The notes: generated by a model from the letters alone, not told the origin. A stretch of DNA of 7,687 nucleotides from Lachnospiraceae bacterium (GCA_021199395.1 JAJQIE010000061.1:1-7687); one strand, 5' to 3'; shown: positions 1 to 6,741, counted from the first letter of the stretch. A program made the numbers and translations.

Positions 1-71
1 CTAAGGCAGTCAGCGCAATGGCCTGACAAAGCAGAGGCAGCTTGCAGCATTTACATGAATGAACCGAAAAG
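1..71. other. Left-edge stretch, no supportable gene
   Basis: No reading frame here can be assigned with confidence. The rightward terminator that follows implies a plus-strand gene ending near the left edge. Possible stops are TAA at 2-4 in one frame and TGA at 24-26 in another, the latter giving a tail ...KAVSAMA. The third frame stays open to a TGA at 193-195, but it would run through the terminator and into the end of engB, so it is unlikely. Which frame is real cannot be settled from this window. Confidence 0.3.
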
Positions 72-109
72 AACCGCGACCATTACCGTCAGTTGGCCGC
101 GGTTTTTTT
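72..109 (+). terminator. Intrinsic terminator, rightward
   Basis: The arms AACCGCG (72-78) and CGCGGTT (98-104) pair perfectly. After one A/C mismatch, CCA (80-82) pairs with TGG (94-96), around an 11-base loop. The stem runs directly into seven Ts (103-109), so it is a standard intrinsic terminator for plus-strand transcription arriving from the left. Read leftward, the same hairpin is followed only by a broken U-rich stretch (TTCTTTTCGG). It may therefore also stop, less efficiently, the minus-strand transcript that ends with engB about 80 bases earlier. Confidence 0.85.
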
Positions 110-110
110 A

Positions 111-126
111 TACGCAGGAGTGCGTA
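111..126. repeat. Small inverted repeat TACGCA/TGCGTA
   Basis: TACGCA (111-116) and TGCGTA (121-126) are perfect inverted copies around GGAG. The repeat sits just beyond the terminator T-run, in the convergent gap. It has no T-run of its own on either side. It may be a minor 3'-end structure or chance. Confidence 0.35.
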
Positions 127-163
127 AGGAATATAACAGCTGTGCTGTCCGCACCCCGCGCAG

Positions 164-190
164 CGAGTAGGGAGAAAATCTCCCTACTCG
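164..190 (-). repeat. Perfect 12-bp palindrome over the engB stop codon
   Basis: CGAGTAGGGAGA (164-175) is followed by the three bases AAA and then its exact reverse complement (179-190). In the minus-strand transcript the 5' arm begins at the last base of codon 195 of engB and contains the final Glu codon and the TAG stop. No T-run follows on either strand, so it does not look like an intrinsic terminator. A role as an mRNA 3'-end stabiliser or processing site is inference. A perfect 12-bp stem with a triloop is unlikely to be chance. Confidence 0.75.
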
Positions 191-774
191 ATTGAACACA
201 GCTCTTCCATCAGTCCCCACACCTCTTCGCGTCCCTGCTTCGTCTGTGCGGAAAAGGGAAGCAGCTGCGTCCCCGGACGCACATTCAGGCTCTCCCGTAT
301 CAGCTTTATCTGCTTTTGCAGCTGACTCCGCTTAATCTTGTCTGACTTTGTCAGCAGAATCACCGGTTCATAACCATTTGCACAGATCCATTCATACATA
401 GTCCTGTCATTCTGTCCAGGCTCATGCCGGATATCAATCAGCAGAAAGACCGCTTTCAGCTGTGACGAAGAATGCAGGTAGCGTTCGATCATTCTGCCCC
501 ATTTTTCCTTCTCCGACTGCGGCACCTTCGCATAGCCGTAGCCCGGCAAATCGACAAGGTACAGAGCGTCATTTACATTGTAAAAATTGATTGTCTGTGT
601 CTTGCCCGGCTGTGAGCTGGTACGCGCCAGGGACTTCCGGTTCATCAATGCGTTGATCAGAGAAGATTTCCCGACATTCGATTTCCCGGCGAAAGCGACC
701 TCCGGCCGCGTATTTTTCGGAAAAGAGCTTGTGATCCCACATACCGTCTCCAGCTCCGCCTTTTTGATAACCAT
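184..774 (-). CDS. engB: Ribosome-biogenesis GTP-binding protein EngB/YsxC
   Basis: EngB is a small TRAFAC-class GTPase needed for late 50S ribosomal subunit assembly in the cytoplasm. The 196-residue product shows the G1 loop GKSNVGKS (30-37), a threonine-rich G2 region around TSSQPGKTQT (52-61), G3 DLPGYG (75-80), G4 TKSD (142-145) and a G5-like SAQTKQG (175-181). This is the full usual length of about 195 residues. An in-frame ATG 19 codons upstream would add a tail unlike the family. I chose the ATG at 774 because GGGGGAGG lies 6 bases before it. The gene follows lon after 75 bases on the same strand and is the last of the five-gene run. It stops with TAG inside a perfect palindrome. The lon-engB pairing is common in Firmicutes, which supports the call. 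The family assignment is secure. Confidence 0.97.
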   Translation of the reverse strand: MVIKKAELETVCGITSSFPKNTRPEVAFAGKSNVGKSSLINALMNRKSLARTSSQPGKTQTINFYNVNDALYLVDLPGYGYAKVPQSEKEKWGRMIERYLHSSSQLKAVFLLIDIRHEPGQNDRTMYEWICANGYEPVILLTKSDKIKRSQLQKQIKLIRESLNVRPGTQLLPFSAQTKQGREEVWGLMEELCSIE

Positions 775-780
775 TCCGGT

Positions 781-788
781 CCTCCCCC
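781..788 (-). promoter_or_regulatory. Ribosome binding site deciding the engB start
   Basis: GGGGGAGG on the minus strand ends 6 bases before the ATG at 774. The upstream in-frame ATG at 831 has no comparable site. This favours the 196-residue form of EngB over a 215-residue one. Confidence 0.85.
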
Positions 789-806
789 TGTATATTCTGT
801 ATATTC
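789..806. repeat. Tandem 9-bp repeat before engB
   Basis: TGTATATTC occurs twice in tandem on the plus strand (789-797 and 798-806), read as GAATATACA twice in the mRNA. It lies directly upstream of the engB ribosome binding site, in the 75-base lon-engB gap. It adds an A/U-rich, probably unstructured stretch before the start site. Any effect on translation is inference. Confidence 0.6.
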
Positions 807-849
807 CGGCTGCTTCCGCCGTCAGTAACATTATCCATATGGCTGTTCC

Positions 850-3162
850 TTACGCCAGCGCTGTTTTCAGTACCTCCGGCATGGCGCCCGCATACACAAG
901 CTTCAGCCCGTCCGTAATCTCATTCTGGATATCCGCGATATCCGTTTTATTCTCCGCCGGCACAATCACCGTCGTAATCCCCGCCTGTTTGGCCGCGAGA
1001 AGCTTTTCCTTTAATCCGCCGATCGGCAGCACCCTGCCCCGGAGGGTAACCTCTCCGGTCATCGCCACATCGGCACGCACCGGGATCCCTGTGATAGCGG
1101 ACAGAATCGCTGTCGCCATCGTAATTCCCGCCGAAGGACCGTCCTTTGGCACGGCGCCCTCCGGGATATGGATATGGATATCATTCTCAGTAAAAAACTC
1201 CGGAGCGATCCCATACTGATCGCCAAGGGAACGCACGTAGCTGATCGCTGTCCGCGCAGACTCCTTCATCACATCCCCAAGCTGTCCGGTCAGCAGGAAC
1301 TCTCCCTTCCCAGGCATTGTATTTACCTCAATCTGCAGCGTATCACCGCCGACACTGGTCCACGCCAGTCCCCGCACAATACCTACGTCGTTTTTTGCAT
1401 TCTTTTTAAAAACCGTGCTGTGTTTCCGACCAAGATATCGCTCCAGATTTTTTCCCGTCACCTTCACAGAGGGAACGCCGTCTTCCAGAATCTCCCTTGC
1501 CGCTTTCCGGCAGATCTCGCCAATCCTGCGTTCCAGCTGCCGGACGCCGGCTTCTTTTGTATAACACGCGATCACCGTCTCCATCGCCGATCTGGTAATC
1601 GTAAGCTGGTCTTTTTTAAGGCCGTTATGCGCCAGCTGCTTTCTCATCAGATGCTCCCGCGCTATATGAAGCTTTTCGTTCGCGGTATAGCTCGTCACCT
1701 CGATGATCTCCATGCGATCCAGGAGCGGCCGCGGGATCGTATGCACATCATTCGCCGTTGCGATAAAAAGAACCTCCGACAGATCGATCGGCAGCTCCAC
1801 ATAGTTGTCCCGGAAACGGTAATTCTGTTCCGAGTCGAGCACCTCCAGAAGCGCGGAGGAGGTATCCCCTTTATAATCGCTGCTCACCTTATCAATCTCA
1901 TCCAGCAGCATCAGCGGATTCCTGACGCCCGCCTGCCGCAGACCGTCTACAATCCTTCCCGGCATCGCGCCCACATAGGTACGTCGGTGTCCGCGAATCT
2001 CCGCCTCGTCGCGCACGCCACCCAGACTGATCCGCACGAATTTTTTATCCAGAGCGCAGGCAATTGACTGGGCGATCGACGTCTTTCCCGTGCCGGGCGG
2101 ACCCACAAGACAGATCATCGGGCTGTCGCCCTTTTTGGTCAGACAACGCACTGCCAGGAACTCCAGCACCCGTTCCTTGACTTTCTCCAGTCCGTAGTGA
2201 TCCCGATCCAGAATTTTTCGGGCATTTTTCAGGTCATGATTATCCTCCGACGACTTCTCCCACGGAAGCTCAAGTAAAGTCTCTATATAGCTCCTGAGCA
2301 CGGAGCTCTCAGCCGAATTATTGCCAATGCTTTTCAGCCGCTCAGACTCCTTATGGATTTTATCCTTCACCTCGTCAGAATCCTGAAGCTTCAAAGCAGC
2401 TTCTTCATAGTGCCTTACATCTGACAGAAGCGTATCCTCGCCTAATTCCTCCTGAATCACACGGATCTGCTCCCGCAGGACATATTCTCTCTGATTCTTA
2501 TCCACGCGCGCCCTGACCTTTTGCTGTATTTCACTCTGCAGCTGCAGAATCTCTATCTCGCGCGCCATAAACACGGTAAGCCGTCTGTAGCGCTCTACCA
2601 TATCATTCGCTTCCAGGAGGTTCTGACGTTCCTCATAGCGCATCGGCAGGTGGACGCATACCGTCATTGTAAGCTTTTCAAAATCGTGGAGCTCCTGCAG
2701 CTGACGCAGCATTTCCCTGCTGAACTTCTGATTGAGCTGACAGTAGCGCTCCAGAAGATCCTCCAGGCCGCGCGTCATCGCCTCTTTCTCTATGTCATCC
2801 AGCTCCACCGCCTCATCATCCAGCGTCTCTATCTGCGCGCGCAGACAGCCGCCCTCATCCGTGACGCCCAAAAGGCTGCCCCGCTCTACGCCTTCCACCT
2901 TTACACGTATAATCTCCTTAGGCAGCTTAGCCACATTCATGATCTTCGCGGCTACGCCAATCCCATATAAACTTCGCAAACCCGGATTATTTTCATCCGG
3001 GTCGCGCTGTGTCACAAGAAAAACAATCTGATCTGCCTCCATCGCTTCCTCAATGGCACGGACGGACTTCTCACGGCTGATATCAAAATTCAGTATCATT
3101 CCCGGAAATACAGTCACACCGCGCAGCGGTATCATCGGCATACTTCTGATTAAGTCTCCCAT
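850..3162 (-). CDS. lon: ATP-dependent protease LonA (S16 family)
   Basis: Lon is a cytoplasmic homohexameric AAA+ serine protease that unfolds and degrades damaged and regulatory proteins. The 770-residue chain is full length and close to the 774 of Bacillus subtilis LonA. It has an N-terminal substrate-binding domain (about 8-200), a helical coiled-coil linker (about 200-260), and an AAA+ module with Walker A GPPGTGKT (354-361), pore loop YVG (396-398), Walker B LMLLDEID (417-424), sensor-1 Asn471 and sensor-2 Arg541. The protease domain carries the Ser-Lys dyad: Ser677 in KDGPSAG and Lys720 in GGLKEK. The start at 3162 lies 16 bases after the clpX stop. Only a weak site (AAAAGAG) precedes it, so translation is probably coupled to clpX. 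Met8 is an in-frame alternative start. No defect is visible. Confidence 0.98.
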   Translation of the reverse strand: MGDLIRSMPMIPLRGVTVFPGMILNFDISREKSVRAIEEAMEADQIVFLVTQRDPDENNPGLRSLYGIGVAAKIMNVAKLPKEIIRVKVEGVERGSLLGVTDEGGCLRAQIETLDDEAVELDDIEKEAMTRGLEDLLERYCQLNQKFSREMLRQLQELHDFEKLTMTVCVHLPMRYEERQNLLEANDMVERYRRLTVFMAREIEILQLQSEIQQKVRARVDKNQREYVLREQIRVIQEELGEDTLLSDVRHYEEAALKLQDSDEVKDKIHKESERLKSIGNNSAESSVLRSYIETLLELPWEKSSEDNHDLKNARKILDRDHYGLEKVKERVLEFLAVRCLTKKGDSPMICLVGPPGTGKTSIAQSIACALDKKFVRISLGGVRDEAEIRGHRRTYVGAMPGRIVDGLRQAGVRNPLMLLDEIDKVSSDYKGDTSSALLEVLDSEQNYRFRDNYVELPIDLSEVLFIATANDVHTIPRPLLDRMEIIEVTSYTANEKLHIAREHLMRKQLAHNGLKKDQLTITRSAMETVIACYTKEAGVRQLERRIGEICRKAAREILEDGVPSVKVTGKNLERYLGRKHSTVFKKNAKNDVGIVRGLAWTSVGGDTLQIEVNTMPGKGEFLLTGQLGDVMKESARTAISYVRSLGDQYGIAPEFFTENDIHIHIPEGAVPKDGPSAGITMATAILSAITGIPVRADVAMTGEVTLRGRVLPIGGLKEKLLAAKQAGITTVIVPAENKTDIADIQNEITDGLKLVYAGAMPEVLKTALA

Positions 3163-3178
3163 ATATATCTCTTTTCAT

Positions 3179-4465
3179 CTAAGCAGTCTCTTCCATGAAG
3201 CCGAACCTGCGCTTTCTCCTGGTACTGATTTCTTTTGTACGATAGGTAAGCTCCGGCTCACCCGTACCCTCTACGGCCTCCTTCGTCATCACGCAGGAGG
3301 CAATCGAATCGTCAGACGGTATCCGGAACATCAGATCCATCATTGTCGTCTCCATGATCGCGCGCAGTCCTCTCGCCCCGGTCTTCCGCTTAATCGTGCG
3401 ATCCGCAATCGCCTCGATCGCCTCCGGTGTGAAAGTGAGCTCCACATCGTCCAGGCCAAAAAGCCCCTGGTACTGCTTGATGATCGCATTCCTGGGCTCA
3501 GTCAGAATGCGGATCAGCGCATTCCGATCCAGCTCATCCAGCGAAACGATCACCGGCACGCGTCCCATAAACTCAGGAATCATACCAAATTTAATAAAGT
3601 CCTCCGGCATAACCCGCTTCAGAACCTCTCCGACATTTCGATCCCCTGTCTGCGTAAGCTCCGAACCGAATCCGATTCCCTTTCGATCCATACGGTTCTC
3701 GATAATTCTGTCAAGGCCTTCAAAAGCTCCCCCGCAGATAAAGAGAATGTTCGTCGTATCAATCTGTAAAAGCTCCTGATGCGGATGCTTCCTTCCGCCC
3801 TGCGGAGGCACGGAAGCGACCGTTCCCTCCAGAATCTTCAGCAGAGCCTGCTGTACGCCTTCACCGGAAACATCCCGCGTAATGGAAGCGTTTTCGGACT
3901 TTCGCGTGATTTTGTCGATCTCATCAATATATATAATACCGTATTCCGCTTTTTTGATATCATAATCCGCAGCCTGAATGATCTTTAACAGTATATTTTC
4001 CACATCCTCACCGACATAGCCGGCCTCTGTCAGAGCGGTCGCGTCCGCGATCGCAAACGGAACATTCAGCAATCTGGCAAGTGTCTGCGCCAGCATGGTT
4101 TTACCGCAGCCGGTCGGTCCCAGCATCAGAATATTGCTTTTCTGAATCTCCACATCCAGATATTTTCCGCTCGTAATTCTCTTGTAATGATTGTACACAG
4201 CCACGGACAACGCCTTTTTCGCCTCATCCTGCCCAATCACATATTCATCCAGAAATGCCTTGATCTCCGCCGGCTTTGGCAGATTGATCGAGTCCGATTC
4301 CCCGATATACTCCTCCGCCATCTCTTCCTCTACGATCTCAGCACATATATCAATACATTCGTCGCAGATATATACCCCATTCGGGCCCGCGATCAGCTTG
4401 TGTACCTGATCCTCTGTCTTATTGCAAAAGGAACATCTGACTTTTTCCGTGATTTTCCCCGGCAT
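3179..4465 (-). CDS. clpX: ClpX, ATP-dependent unfoldase of ClpXP
   Basis: ClpX is the hexameric AAA+ unfoldase that recognises, unfolds and feeds proteins into ClpP. The 428-residue product begins with a zinc-binding domain whose cysteines are Cys11, Cys14, Cys34 and Cys37. Next come Walker A GPTGCGKT (116-123), pore-1 loop GYVG (149-152), Walker B IIYIDEID (177-184), an RKH loop (225-227), the ClpP-docking loop IGFG (264-267), a probable arginine finger at Arg302 in FMGRVPV, and the sensor-2 motif GARGLR (363-368). The IGF tripeptide shows it is built to dock on ClpP rather than act alone. The start ATG is preceded by GAGGTGGAG. Length matches the family (about 420). The gene lies 105 bases after clpP and 16 before lon. 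The basic tail (RRKRR, 416-420) is a minor individual feature. Confidence 0.98.
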   Translation of the reverse strand: MPGKITEKVRCSFCNKTEDQVHKLIAGPNGVYICDECIDICAEIVEEEMAEEYIGESDSINLPKPAEIKAFLDEYVIGQDEAKKALSVAVYNHYKRITSGKYLDVEIQKSNILMLGPTGCGKTMLAQTLARLLNVPFAIADATALTEAGYVGEDVENILLKIIQAADYDIKKAEYGIIYIDEIDKITRKSENASITRDVSGEGVQQALLKILEGTVASVPPQGGRKHPHQELLQIDTTNILFICGGAFEGLDRIIENRMDRKGIGFGSELTQTGDRNVGEVLKRVMPEDFIKFGMIPEFMGRVPVIVSLDELDRNALIRILTEPRNAIIKQYQGLFGLDDVELTFTPEAIEAIADRTIKRKTGARGLRAIMETTMMDLMFRIPSDDSIASCVMTKEAVEGTGEPELTYRTKEISTRRKRRFGFMEETA

Positions 4466-4507
4466 ATCTCCACCTCATTTAATTAAACTTCCCTGAATCG
4501 TTCTCCC

Positions 4508-4525
4508 CTGCGCGTCACAGCACAG
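4508..4525 (-). other. Second RNA hairpin in the clpP-clpX gap
   Basis: In the minus-strand transcript CTGTGC pairs with GCGCAG (six pairs, one of them U-G) around the loop TGTGAC. It abuts the larger hairpin at 4526-4557, and its loop repeats the TGTGAC found in that hairpin's 3' arm. It lies about 43 bases before the clpX start. Read by eye, not folded. Confidence 0.4.
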
Positions 4526-4557
4526 AGGGACTGTCACAAATCCCTGCAACAGCCCCC
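4526..4557 (-). other. RNA hairpin between clpP and clpX
   Basis: On the minus strand GGGGCTGTTGCA (4556-4545) pairs with TGTGACAGTCCC (4538-4527) around a 6-base loop, GGGATT. All 12 positions pair if three G-U wobbles are allowed, and one further G-U extends the stem to 4526/4557. On the plus strand those three positions become A-C mismatches, so the structure belongs to the clpP-clpX mRNA. No T-run follows, so it is not an intrinsic terminator. It could be a processing or stability element, an attenuator, or one copy of a dispersed palindromic repeat. Confidence 0.6.
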
Positions 4558-4570
4558 GCATCTTTCTTAC

Positions 4571-5152
4571 TTATCTGGACGTAACCACTTCATCAATCAG
4601 GCCGTAAGCCTTCGCCTCTTCGGCTGTCATCCAGTTGTCTCTCTCTGTGTCCGCCGCGATCACCTCAAACGGCTGGCCGGTATTTGCTGAAAGCATCTCA
4701 TTTAGCTTCTGCTTCGTCTGAAGTATCTTATCCGCAATGATCTTGATGTCAGTCGCCTGTCCCTGCGCTCCGCCGGATGGCTGATGGATCATCACCTCTG
4801 AATTCGGAAGCGCAAAACGTTTCCCCTTCTGACCACCCGCGAGCAGAAATGCGCCCATACTCGCAGCCATACCCATGCAGATGGTGGATACGTCGCATTT
4901 CACATAGTGCATTGTATCGTAGATTGCCAGCCCCGCGGACACAGAACCACCTGGGCTGTTAATGTACAGGTGAATGTCCTTATTCGGATCCTCTGATTCC
5001 AGAAATAAAAGCTGCGCAACGATCAGATTCGCACTCACATCCGTCACTTCTTCTCCAAGAAAGATAATTCTGTCCTTCAGCAGTCTCGAATAGATATCAT
5101 AGGAACGCTCTCCTCTGCCTGTCTGTTCGATCACATAAGGTACAAAGCTCAT
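4571..5152 (-). CDS. clpP: ClpP, ATP-dependent Clp protease proteolytic subunit
   Basis: ClpP is the self-compartmentalised serine peptidase that forms two stacked heptameric rings and degrades chains delivered by ClpX or other Clp ATPases. The 193-residue product has the complete catalytic triad in canonical numbering: Ser98 in MAASMG, His123 in MIHQPSGG and Asp172 in ERDNW. The oxyanion strand NSPGGSV (65-71) is also present. I chose the ATG at 5152 (MSFVPYV...) because it gives the family length of 193-194 residues and the usual N-terminus. The purine-rich AAGGGGGAAGG lies 5 bases before it. An in-frame ATG 17 codons upstream lacks such a site. The gene lies 117 bases after tig, with clpX next, the classical tig-clpP-clpX order. 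No propeptide or defect is visible. Confidence 0.98.
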   Translation of the reverse strand: MSFVPYVIEQTGRGERSYDIYSRLLKDRIIFLGEEVTDVSANLIVAQLLFLESEDPNKDIHLYINSPGGSVSAGLAIYDTMHYVKCDVSTICMGMAASMGAFLLAGGQKGKRFALPNSEVMIHQPSGGAQGQATDIKIIADKILQTKQKLNEMLSANTGQPFEVIAADTERDNWMTAEEAKAYGLIDEVVTSR

Positions 5153-5180
5153 GTTTTCCTTCCCCCTTATCCCATATAGC

Positions 5181-5224
5181 CAGCGCTCCGCCGCAGAAAG
5201 CAATCCATCGTTGCTCTGCCGCTG
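5181..5224 (-). other. Interrupted hairpin upstream of clpP
   Basis: In the minus-strand transcript CAGCG (5224-5220), GCAGA (5219-5215) and GCAA (5214-5211) pair in nested order with CGCTG (5185-5181), TCTGC (5197-5193) and TTGC (5203-5200). The loop is 7 bases. There is a 2-base bulge and a 7-base asymmetric bulge on the 3' side. That makes 14 Watson-Crick pairs ending about 29 bases before the clpP start. No T-run follows, so it is not a terminator. Its stability was not computed. Confidence 0.4.
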
Positions 5225-5250
5225 TATAATGATTCATTCCACTCAGCAAA
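5223..5250 (-). promoter_or_regulatory. Possible internal promoter for clpP
   Basis: A -10-like TATACA (5228-5223) lies 16 bases after a poor -35-like TTTGCT (5250-5245) on the minus strand. It would start transcription roughly 65 bases before the clpP ATG. The -35 is weak and partly overlaps a direct repeat, so the call is tentative. Confidence 0.3.
5232..5247. repeat. Direct repeat copy in the tig-clpP gap
   Basis: ATTCATTCCACTCAGC is identical to bases 5272-5287, which encode the last codons of tig. The copies start exactly 40 bases apart. Sequence after each copy also aligns loosely (about 15 of 24 positions with one gap), as expected for an old tandem duplication of the tig 3' end. Confidence 0.7.
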
Positions 5251-5269
5251 AGCATCTCCGCCATTGTAT

Positions 5270-6628
5270 TTATTCATTCCACTCAGCCGAAACACCCTCT
5301 GCCGTGGTTTCTTCCGTTTCTTCTGCCTCTGTCTCCGTCGGCTCCACCTCGACTGCGGCATCCCTGATCAGATCTACCGCTGCCTGAATAGCAAGGTCAT
5401 TCTTCATCTGCTCGGTTTCGTAATCGCCAAGGAGCTCTTTGAGCTTATCAAACTCCATCTTATAGGAATCTGCCATCTTCTGAATCTCTTCATTCAGACG
5501 CTCCTCGCTGACTTCAATATTCTCAGCCTTCGCGATCGCTTCCAGAACAAGAGAATTCTGAATCCGCCTGAGCGCCTCCGGACGCATCTGAGCCTTCATC
5601 GAGTCCGGCGTCATGCCCAGAAGCTGCATATACTGCTCCATCGTGATTCCCTGGGACTGAATCCGGTTTGAAAATTCATCCGTCATACGGCGAACCTGGT
5701 CTTCAATCATCGGCTCAGGAATCTCCATCTGCGCGTTCTCAACCGCTTTTTCTACCACCCGGTTCTCTTTTGTCCGCTTCGCTTCCTCCAGCTTTGTCTC
5801 CAGAAGCTTTGAACGCACATCATCCCTGTACTCTTCCAGCGTATCAAACTCAGAGACATCCTGTGCAAATTCATCATCTGCGTCCGGAAGTTCTTTCACT
5901 GTAATCTCATTTACCCTGCACTGGAATACCGCTGCCTTGCCCTGAAGCTTTTCTTCCTGATAGTTCTCCGGGAATGTAACATTTACTTCCACATCTTCCC
6001 CGATACTCTTGCCAATAAGCTGATCCTCGAAGCCAGGGATGAAGCTTCCGGAGCCAATTGTCAGCGGATAATCCGTGCCCTTTCCGCCCTCAAATGCCTC
6101 TCCATCGACAAATCCCTCAAAATCAAGCTTGATCATGTCGCCATCCTCCACCGGGCGGTCATCAATATCGATCACGCGGGAATTCTTTTCCCGTTCCTTA
6201 TCAATCTCGGCATCCACATCTGCCTCAGATACTTCAGCCAGAGACTTCTCCACCTCAAGTCCCTTGTATTCGCCAAGCACAACTCCAGGCTTCAGAGCTA
6301 CTTCCGCTGTAAAAATAAATGGCTTGCCCTCCTCGATCTGAGCAATGTCAATCTCCGGCTGAGATACGATCGTCTCTTCACATTCTTTCACCGCTTTTGG
6401 ATAGGCCTCGTTGATCACCCGATTCGCGGCGTCCTCAAAAAAGATACCGGCGCCATACAGCTTCTGAATCATTTTGCGCGGAGCCTTGCCCTTGCGAAAG
6501 CCAGGAACTGCAATTTTATTTTTTTCAGCCTGATATGCCTTATCCAATGCAGCTGTAAACTCCTCTGCTGAAACCTCAATTGTGAGCTTTGCCATATTTT
6601 TTTCCAGTTTCTCTACCTGTACACCCAT
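5270..6628 (-). CDS. tig: Trigger factor, ribosome-associated chaperone
   Basis: Trigger factor binds the ribosome at the peptide exit tunnel and shields and folds nascent chains; it also has peptidyl-prolyl isomerase activity. The 452-residue product has an N-terminal ribosome-binding domain with the signature GFRKGKAP (43-50). An FKBP-like domain follows (about 160-245, beginning EDGDMIKLDF). A helical C-terminal chaperone domain runs from about 250 to 425. The last 25 or so residues are a strongly acidic Glu/Thr-rich tail, which makes the protein longer than the 424-432 of the B. subtilis and E. coli proteins. AAGGAGG (6646-6640) precedes the ATG by 11 bases, a slightly long gap. Met12 is an alternative start, but the longer N-terminus is what the family shows. 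An extended -10 promoter lies about 80 bases upstream. It is the first gene of the tig-clpP-clpX-lon-engB run. Confidence 0.98.
   Translation of the reverse strand: MGVQVEKLEKNMAKLTIEVSAEEFTAALDKAYQAEKNKIAVPGFRKGKAPRKMIQKLYGAGIFFEDAANRVINEAYPKAVKECEETIVSQPEIDIAQIEEGKPFIFTAEVALKPGVVLGEYKGLEVEKSLAEVSEADVDAEIDKEREKNSRVIDIDDRPVEDGDMIKLDFEGFVDGEAFEGGKGTDYPLTIGSGSFIPGFEDQLIGKSIGEDVEVNVTFPENYQEEKLQGKAAVFQCRVNEITVKELPDADDEFAQDVSEFDTLEEYRDDVRSKLLETKLEEAKRTKENRVVEKAVENAQMEIPEPMIEDQVRRMTDEFSNRIQSQGITMEQYMQLLGMTPDSMKAQMRPEALRRIQNSLVLEAIAKAENIEVSEERLNEEIQKMADSYKMEFDKLKELLGDYETEQMKNDLAIQAAVDLIRDAAVEVEPTETEAEETEETTAEGVSAEWNE
5272..5287. repeat. Direct repeat copy inside the tig 3' end
   Basis: This copy of ATTCATTCCACTCAGC encodes, on the minus strand, the final residues AEWNE and the first base of the TAA stop of trigger factor. 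Its twin lies 40 bases further downstream in the non-coding gap. Confidence 0.7.
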
Positions 6629-6705
6629 TGTACCGTGTTCCTCCTTGATTCCTGATAACAGGGAAAATTATCCCGCAAAACTCTCCCGTTTGCAGTCATT
6701 TAAAC

Positions 6706-6714
6706 AGTATATCA
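6706..6714 (-). promoter_or_regulatory. Extended -10 promoter of tig
   Basis: The minus strand reads TGATATACT, an extended -10 element (TGn plus TATACT). No good -35 is seen at 16-18 bases upstream, which is tolerable for an extended -10. It lies between the DJ-1-like gene stop and tig, and predicts a leader of roughly 70 bases. I saw no CIRCE or CtsR operator near it. Confidence 0.6.
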
Positions 6715-6741
6715 CAGCGCTATCAAAAACGCCAGTATTTT

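Noticed and set aside
569..838. Minus-strand 89-codon frame across the lon-engB gap
   Set aside because: It overlaps engB in another frame, and the strong ribosome binding site in the gap is placed for the engB ATG instead.
587..2067. Long plus-strand open frames opposite engB and lon (587-1219 and 1168-2067)
   Set aside because: They lie antisense to intact, highly conserved genes, show no recognisable domain, have low-complexity Ser/His/Arg-rich composition and no convincing ribosome binding site. They are shadows of codon use on the other strand.
3053..3779. Plus-strand open frames opposite the lon start and clpX
   Set aside because: They are antisense to two genes with full motif sets and no own start signals were seen.
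5097..5264. Possible 55-codon minus-strand ORF ([11 protein letters not shown]...) between tig and clpP
   Set aside because: It has no ribosome binding site, ends inside clpP in another frame, and is made partly from the direct repeat; no family is recognisable.
5167..5361. 64-codon minus-strand frame that includes the second tig-like tail
   Set aside because: Its start lies inside tig out of frame. It is better explained as the remnant of the repeat than as a gene.
6661..6674. GGGA/TCCC inverted repeat in the tig leader
   Set aside because: The stem is only four base pairs and no T-run follows, so chance is the simplest explanation.
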